Below are positions 9,301-12,227 of a stretch of 12,227 nt of DNA, in pieces. The DNA is from an uncultured Acetatifactor sp. GTDB taxonomy: Bacteria; Bacillota; Clostridia; Lachnospirales; Lachnospiraceae. The notes below the pieces were generated by a model. It did no database searches and was not told where the DNA came from. It saw only the letters and a program-made list of their open reading frames with translations. The stretch covers positions 28,636-40,862 of the forward strand of contig CAJUJU010000037.1 of the NCBI GenBank assembly GCA_910586835.1, in the 5' to 3' direction. How positions within the stretch are numbered: the stretch's first letter is position 1; the number at the start of each line of letters is the position of its first letter. A program made the translations under genes and the position numbers.

Positions 9301-11059
9301 AGTGCCTGCCGGACTGGAAGCGGCGGGATTTATCGTAAACGGTGCGCGGATCGACGCTGACAGCTTTGTGTATGAAAGCGGCAAGCGGTACAGGGTGGAG
9401 GTCTGGTATCGAAATCCTGTCACAGGCGGAGTGAAGGTGCTTGATGTAAATACCGACAAAATTACACCTCAGCATGACGGCGGGACAGCAGAATATGTGA
9501 CGGATAAGGTGTATGACGGCGGAGACGAACTGGTGAGAGCAAGCGACACAGGACTGCTGAAGGTGACGGTAAACGGCGGCGAGGCAGGATTCGGTGTAGA
9601 AAATGCGGTAGTAAACGATATCAGCGCATACGACCAGGTGTACTTCTATGTGTACACGGAGGCAGCAGGCGTGCAGTCCGGCGGCTGGTGGTGCGGGGAC
9701 ACACCCCTCACGGCAGGGCAATGGACGAAGGTGACACTGACGAAGGAGATGGGGCCTCAGAATCTGACGGGTGCTTCTATCTTTACAGCAGGGCCGGACA
9801 ATTTTGCTTATCGTTTCATGAAGGGAACCAACGGAACGGTATTTTATGTGACTTCTCTGTACGCGGAGATGATCGCGCCGGATCCGGTGGAAGGAAATAT
9901 AGCGCTTCAGGGCTGCACCACGGATAAGGACGGCTATAAAAACGGTGAGACCGTGACACTGACGGCTGAGGGAACGGCGCCGGAAGGGCTGGAATTCGGA
10001 TTCCTTGTCAACGGAACGCCCATTGCAGGAAACAGCTTCCAGTATGTAAAGGGAACCGGTTATACGGTGACAGTTGTGTATCGGAATCCTGTCACGGGCG
10101 GAGTGAAGGTAAACGACATCCATCGGGCCGGGCTGCAGGACGGTTGTATTGTAAGTCCCGGGGTGACGAGCTACGGCATTGATTCCGCCAAGGTTTATGA
10201 CGGCGACGATGCTCTGGTGAGAACGGAAGATCAGGCGGGAACGCTGAAGCTGACAGCCACAACGAACGAAGCGGCGTTTGCCGTGCCGGGCGGGGTGATG
10301 AACGATATCAGTGGGTACGATCAAGTCTACTATTACGCATATACAGACAATGCCGGGGTAAAGATCGGCGGTTGGTGGTGCGGCGATACGGAGCTGACGC
10401 CGGGCGTATGGACGAAGATCGTCATGCCGAAGAATAATAACGGTATCGGTACGCCTCCATGGAATGCAGGTAATACCTCTATCTTTGATGCCGGTCCTGA
10501 CAACTTTGTATACCGTCTCATGGACGTGAACGGGGGAGCGACGATTTATGTGACCTCCCTGTACGCAGAGATGGGAGGGACGAATCAATCCACATTTCTG
10601 TTGGAGGATGCGGAGACTGACGAGAGCGAAGGCATGGATGGTGCGGAGACTGACGGAAGTGACGGATCGGACAATGAGGGGCCTGACGGCAGCGTAAGCT
10701 CAGGCGATGCACAGATGGGCGGAAGCGTGAGCTCAGGCGATGCACAGATGGGCGGAGGCGTGAGCTCAGGCGATGCGCAGACGGGCGGAAGCGTAAGCTC
10801 GGGTGATGCACAGACGGGTGGAAGCGTGAGCTCAGGCGATGAACAGACGGGCGGAAGCGTAAGCTCGGGTGATGCACAGGCGGACGGTGAAGCAGCTGCG
10901 CTGTATAAAAAGGTAAAACCGGATCCGGTGAAGCTGAAGGCCAATCGCGGAACAATGTTGAGCGCCGGGAATGATTCTGGCAGGAGAGCCGTATCGAATC
11001 GACAGGGAAACGTGTTTGTGATGCAGCAGAAAAGTTTAAGCTGCCAGAGACAGCGCTGA
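3332..11059 (+). CDS. Giant modular surface protein with WWCGD jelly-roll-like repeats
   Basis: 2575 residues. The start has GGAAAGGG (3317-3324) seven bases upstream. Residues 10-31 are one hydrophobic segment after a Lys-rich start: a signal peptide or an uncleaved N-terminal anchor. Domains in order: two Ig-like regions (~45-125, ~128-216); a degenerate jelly-roll-like module (~220-392, WWND at 320-323); a degenerate short module (~400-456); a region resembling concanavalin-like/DUF1080 folds (~461-640); an Ig-like region (~645-740). Then come eight large modules W1-W8 (~743-2414) with short modules C1-C6 between most of them. W modules share DISGYDQVYFYVYTD, GGWWCGDTPLTPGQWTKV and YVTSLYAEM, and resemble carbohydrate-binding jelly rolls. 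C modules (GCTTDKDGYKNGETVTLTA ... VEVWYRNP) resemble divergent InlB B-repeats. An acidic linker, six VSSGDAQ repeats and a basic tail finish the protein, with no LPxTG motif, hydrophobic anchor or S-layer domain. A glycan-binding adhesin or scaffold is inferred; no catalytic domain is certain. Confidence 0.9.
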   Translation: MDKLKNKKNMIIGLIVLVVLLALTGGVAVAAGVRNTINAWINVPQEVLEEDLGTYLLPEYEVVDANGMILAGYRVRLVSVTGPDGEALDGSLGSLMAETPGVYEFLYTAGRKNVEDAVVRVDFGDRTAPSVKVTGMFPDFYITGNTYKIPAYTVEGDADRTKCWVKVLYLPEKGGEQEVEVRSNQFRVDQSAGSYVVRIHVEDSAGNYNDYEYARAVDGPQHFDQDTVLYFGEEFGARQVVLLEGDKYSGQFVSREEAPEYVYGEESGSYKLTFHGEATQANEGYVVMKTPAILDISNCLQMEMYVYNDSGADIVMGSRWWNDQSVKAGEWTRVTWPVNGWGGEAGNVGTDNIKTISTMDISGTVIRFIFDYSGETVPSGTFYLSPMKVVRRGESELVAGEHVILDRTSCYQGETVQLRAEEIRGKVVDCFLADDIPLAGDTFVPTEATHTITVRYVDQLTYDNMTWGRYTYESEWWGNAAWLDFNTCIAKGVGQGTDWALSFDVTGGYDPNADTNQLFNAAVMIGTEHIIEFQVNHYSDSVCKWYGEGAWEDVVAVLSGEVVERFAQASPENPANVLAIRRGGDLYLYVDEFFIGKTSIGDKPIRGEWFGYASRAEKKGVKASSIRNLEGVSSEEKVGFVYEERKYYLDVESCEPMAVIDGDSYSAPAAQVKDVDGNVAEGVAVRLSAVSDGGESFAVKGRNVSLPYGGAVNLKLSWWAYHPQKEGRLTASAQVTVQKSTGVIMEADPAAVSTIDPNGNEVVFDNSVSHGTDKGAIRVTVKEGDTAVFLNMFDFTGYDYVDFWVLTHKENTLSGSYWLGDTVLKPGIWTRVRIKLADENVYLKDSTGNDFCPNSYHKGQPYVGRLPLRFMGEGSKEGTQYWVSSVQAGSFGPVQLTTKNCSADKDSYMQGDTIHLNPDCAPEGWILDYFSVNGELTDKLSFELLDREYVIEAFYRPKNVVFWPNDFNLQSLGAGNTRVEWDPNVRYGDDNGSVKLVLSGNDNGIFLRNFNFSGYDYVEFYVYTNTKKLQSGAWWCGDIPLKAENWTRVRIRLNAPNLFLRNPVLGDVWPNKDWKSREGELVVRFFGSGCKEGVPVWLSGVRAYRNDENADGSDPIMAVDANADEISLHYEAKSAEYTTQKVYDGSDQLVKESENGTLKVTVGGPEAGVCVAGARTDDISRYEQVYFYVYTDARNTQSGGWWCGDTPLRPGQWTKVVLTKEMGPQNITGESIFESTPNNFAYRFMGGQDGDVFYVTSLYTGKAGMTEATVTGKNVTADKATYQKGETVTLTATIKPPAGLDILYVVNGKPLAGNTFVVEDAGREYTVEALYRNPGTGAAPILGAEDEQVVFLDAAESSGYAKDKIYDGDDLLVRACETGSLKVSVTGPEAAVALSNALISDISGFDSVYFYVYTDASDVQAGGWWCGDTHLTPGAWTKVTLPKIMTARAVGPWNFRGESIFSAGPDGFVYRFMGGKEGDIFYVTSLYAQMEEPEAVADHMTLRGCTTDKDSYKRGELVTLTAAGTPAGLEAGGFTVNGQRIEGNTFTYLGYEMITVEAWYRNPVTEGVKVLDVNAGELPAVPADTAEALFVTDRKYDGGDELVKASDAGLLKVTVKAADAGICVSNALFRDISGYDQVYFYVYTDAPDTTGISVGSWWCGDTALMPNQWTKVTMKKTDNLTDVSGVDKVFEKGLNSFVYRFVNAPAGTVFHVTSLYAEMTEPDPVEGHITLIGCTTDKDGYKNGETVTLTAAEAPAGLEFGGFIVNGQRIDGNSFLYESGKLHRAEACYRNPATEGVKVNDIHRAVLDDSCKVGDAKDGLTAYAIDSAKAYDGDDVLVRMLDQAGTLKLTATADEAAFAVPGAVMDDISGFDQVYYYAYTDDVGVKIGGWWCGDTSLTPGAWTKVVMPKVNTSGGTPPWNAGGVSVFEAGPDNFVYRLQSVNGGATIYVTSLYAEMIQPDPVKDHITLLGCTTDKDGYKNGETVKLTAGEVPAGLEAAGFIVNGARIDADSFVYESGKRYRVEVWYRNPVTGGVKVLDVNTDKITPQHDGGTAEYVTDKVYDGGDELVRASDTGLLKVTVNGGEAGFGVENAVVNDISAYDQVYFYVYTEAAGVQSGGWWCGDTPLTAGQWTKVTLTKEMGPQNLTGASIFTAGPDNFAYRFMKGTNGTVFYVTSLYAEMIAPDPVEGNIALQGCTTDKDGYKNGETVTLTAEGTAPEGLEFGFLVNGTPIAGNSFQYVKGTGYTVTVVYRNPVTGGVKVNDIHRAGLQDGCIVSPGVTSYGIDSAKVYDGDDALVRTEDQAGTLKLTATTNEAAFAVPGGVMNDISGYDQVYYYAYTDNAGVKIGGWWCGDTELTPGVWTKIVMPKNNNGIGTPPWNAGNTSIFDAGPDNFVYRLMDVNGGATIYVTSLYAEMGGTNQSTFLLEDAETDESEGMDGAETDGSDGSDNEGPDGSVSSGDAQMGGSVSSGDAQMGGGVSSGDAQTGGSVSSGDAQTGGSVSSGDEQTGGSVSSGDAQADGEAAALYKKVKPDPVKLKANRGTMLSAGNDSGRRAVSNRQGNVFVMQQKSLSCQRQR
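5558..10573 (+). repeat. Array of eight WWCGD modules alternating with short beta modules
   Basis: Coding repeats inside the giant gene. The second Trp (or equivalent) of the motif falls at residues 818 (W1, YWLGD), 1035, 1202, 1425, 1658, 1891, 2120 and 2349. From W3 onward the spacing is 223-233 residues (~690 bp). W1 and W2 form one subfamily (WTRVRI followed by a longer insertion, ending SSVQAG or SGVRAY). W3-W8 form another (WTKV, ending VTSLYAEM or close variants). Short modules lie at ~895-957, 1266-1333, 1499-1563, 1728-1792, 1965-2029 and 2189-2253. None lies between W2 and W3, nor after W8. Confidence 0.85.
8030..10573 (+). repeat. A-B-A-B super-repeat (W5-C4-W6-C5 / W7-C6-W8)
   Basis: Unit 1 spans 8030-9427 (residues 1567-2032) and unit 2 spans 9428-10573 (residues 2033-2414, without a final C module). 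W5 and W7 both open GVKVLDVN and share VTD.KYDGGDELV-type sequence. W6 and W8 both open GVKVNDIHRA and share DQAGTLKLTAT, EAAFAVPG, VYYYAYTD, VKIGGWWCGDT and GTPPWNAG. At DNA level 24 bases are identical between 9073-9096 (W6) and 10447-10470 (W8). Confidence 0.85.
10688..10885 (+). repeat. Six 33-bp tandem repeats encoding GSVSSGDAQ(M/T)G
   Basis: Six consecutive 11-codon units (residues 2453-2518), differing at only a few residues (Met/Thr at position 10, one Gly, one Glu, and a final Ala-Asp). They follow an Asp/Glu/Gly/Ser-rich stretch. The unit is a multiple of three, so slippage would change length without breaking the frame. It looks like a flexible wall-spanning or spacer segment. Confidence 0.93.
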
Positions 11060-11137
11060 TGCCCCGGATGGCATGACGGAAACTTCACAAATTGTTCGGT
11101 GCTCTGTCTGGAGCTTTGGATAAGATATAAACAGGAG

Positions 11138-11170
11138 CAGCCAGAGTCTGTAAAGGCTCTGGCTGTCTTT
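11138..11170 (+). terminator. Intrinsic terminator after the giant gene
   Basis: A perfect 9-bp stem CAGCCAGAG (11138-11146) / CTCTGGCTG (11157-11165) with a 10-base loop is followed by TCTTT. It lies ~80 bases after the giant gene's stop and before the next gene's promoter, so it closes the three-gene unit. The T-run is short, so some read-through is possible. Confidence 0.75.
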
Positions 11171-11202
11171 GCCGGAAAGAACAGGAAATCCGGTGTCAGG
11201 CT

Positions 11203-11231
11203 GTGACAACAGATCGGAATATGTGTATAAT
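11203..11231 (+). promoter_or_regulatory. Sigma-A promoter for the GH63-like gene
   Basis: GTGACA (11203-11208, one mismatch to TTGACA), an exact 17-bp spacer, and a consensus TATAAT (11226-11231). The expected start of transcription (~11238-11239) falls inside the ribosome site CGGAGGA (11235-11241), leaving a leader of only about nine bases before ATG 11247. Confidence 0.7.
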
Positions 11232-11246
11232 AGACGGAGGATTTAT

Positions 11247-12227
11247 ATGACGGAAAAAGAAACGCAGATCAGAGACTATCTGCTGAGCCGTGTGAAGGGG
11301 ACAATGAGAGAGCCCCACGGAAAGCTGCGGTACCCGTACCTTGTGCCCGGGGACGCCTACGGAAAGGAACAGTGGGACTGGGACAGCTGCTTTGAGGCAC
11401 AGGCCCTGTTTACGGCCTTTGAGCTGTTCGGGGAGGAGCAGATGGAAGCCTTCGGGCTTACCAGGGAGGCTGCGGCGGCCCACGCCAAAGGCTGTATCCT
11501 GAACTTCCTGGAAGCCCAGGAGGAGGACGGCTATCTCCCCATTCTGGTGGAGGACGGAGGGCTTTTTGAGGGGTATTTCAAGGCGGAGCACGAAAAAGGA
11601 CAGCCCATGAACCCGGCGAAGCTGTTCTGTACCTTTCTGTGCGGCACTTGCCGCTTTACGGGGGACTATGACTGGTTCCCGGCGGAGCAGGTGATCGCGT
11701 ACCTGCGGTATTTTGAAGAGAACCTGTATGACGAGGCCACGGGACTGTTCTTCTTCCAGGACGATATCATGGTGGGGATCGACAATAACCCCACGGTGTT
11801 TTTCCGAAATCCCCGTTCCGCGGCGGATATTTTCCTAAACTGTGTCATGTACAGGGAGTACCTTGCCGCGGCGGAGATCCTGGGGGAGCTGGGCAGGAGG
11901 AAGGGAGAGGAAAGCACTGTCCGGGCAGAGCAGAAGAAAGGCACGGAGGGAGGCTGCTGTCAGGCACGGCAGGAGGCTGAGGAGGTCAGCGGTCAGGAGA
12001 AATGGCGGCATGCGGCGGAGGAGTATGCCCGCTGGGCGGAGCGCCTGAAGGAGGCCGTGAACCGGGAGATGTGGGACGAGCATGACGGGCTGTACTATTC
12101 CCAGGATCTGACCAGGTATCGAACCCCCAAGCGGGTGAAGGATGTAGCCTTCCACAGCGGCCTGTCCCCCTCCTGGAACTGCACGCCGTTAAAGCTGCGG
12201 TTCTGGGGGTGCTTCCTGCCCATGTGG
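11247..12227 (+). CDS. GH63/GH37-type (alpha/alpha)6-barrel glycoside hydrolase, 3' end cut by window
   Basis: 327 codons are open to the window edge with no stop. ATG 11247 is preceded by CGGAGGA six bases upstream. There is no signal peptide or membrane segment, so the enzyme is likely cytoplasmic. RYPYLVPG (28-35) and QWDWDSCF (42-49) are hallmarks of the GH63-like/trehalase-like (alpha/alpha)6 barrel family. GIDNNPTVFFR (177-187) and SAADIFLN (191-198) match the conserved core in which GH63 enzymes place a catalytic Asp; by analogy Asp179 is the candidate acid. The second catalytic residue should lie beyond the window. Residues ~213-250, between two helices, are a charged low-complexity insertion with a Cys-Cys pair. 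Substrate is unknown; family members act on alpha-glucosides or related oligosaccharides. The gene is separated from the upstream operon by a terminator and has its own promoter, so the link with that operon is by neighbourhood only. Confidence 0.88.
   Translation, partial: MTEKETQIRDYLLSRVKGTMREPHGKLRYPYLVPGDAYGKEQWDWDSCFEAQALFTAFELFGEEQMEAFGLTREAAAAHAKGCILNFLEAQEEDGYLPILVEDGGLFEGYFKAEHEKGQPMNPAKLFCTFLCGTCRFTGDYDWFPAEQVIAYLRYFEENLYDEATGLFFFQDDIMVGIDNNPTVFFRNPRSAADIFLNCVMYREYLAAAEILGELGRRKGEESTVRAEQKKGTEGGCCQARQEAEEVSGQEKWRHAAEEYARWAERLKEAVNREMWDEHDGLYYSQDLTRYRTPKRVKDVAFHSGLSPSWNCTPLKLRFWGCFLPMW

Noticed and set aside
7580..10588. Minus-strand open frame of 1002 codons antisense to the module array
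   Set aside because: It is rich in His, Arg and Ile and mirrors the repeats on the other strand. Because modules are copies, absence of stops in one carries to all. The + strand frame has coherent domains.
11041..11076. LPETA string in another frame at the end of the giant gene, reminiscent of a sortase motif
   Set aside because: It is followed by only six residues and a stop, with no hydrophobic segment or downstream continuation; the frame is open for just ~33 codons. Probably chance.

Overview
The window looks like a Gram-positive gut Clostridium, most likely Lachnospiraceae. The inference rests on two lipobox lipoproteins, strong AGGAGG-type ribosome sites, sigma-A-like promoters, a type-1 sugar-binding lipoprotein and a modular giant surface protein. 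The genus cannot be read from the sequence. All supported genes are on the + strand. I see no tRNA, rRNA, CRISPR array, transposase or integrase.

Layout. Positions 1-248 hold two copies of a ~123-bp tandem repeat packed with inverted repeats; the array probably continues to the left. A plausible promoter (226-254) sits at its right edge. Three closely spaced genes follow, probably one operon: a glycosidase-like TIM-barrel lipoprotein (302-1639), an ABC-type carbohydrate-binding lipoprotein (1714-3309, preceded by a small stem-loop against its ribosome site), and a 2575-residue exported giant protein (3332-11059). A hairpin terminator (11138-11170) ends the operon. A separate promoter (11203-11231) precedes a cytoplasmic (alpha/alpha)6-barrel glycoside hydrolase of the GH63/GH37 type (11247 to beyond the window end).

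How the genes may work together (inference). Two surface lipoproteins and one very long surface protein could capture and process a carbohydrate outside the cell, and the GH63-like enzyme could act on the imported product. No ABC permease or ATPase gene is visible here, so the transporter must lie outside the window.

The most interesting object is the giant protein. It alternates two kinds of beta-rich modules: a jelly-roll-like module with a central Trp-Trp-Cys-Gly-Asp motif (eight copies plus a degenerate N-terminal one), and a short module resembling the divergent InlB B-repeat (six copies plus a degenerate one). The last four large modules form an A-B-A-B super-repeat of about 1.39 kb, which points to recent segmental duplication. 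The C-terminus carries six 33-bp repeats and no recognisable sorting signal.
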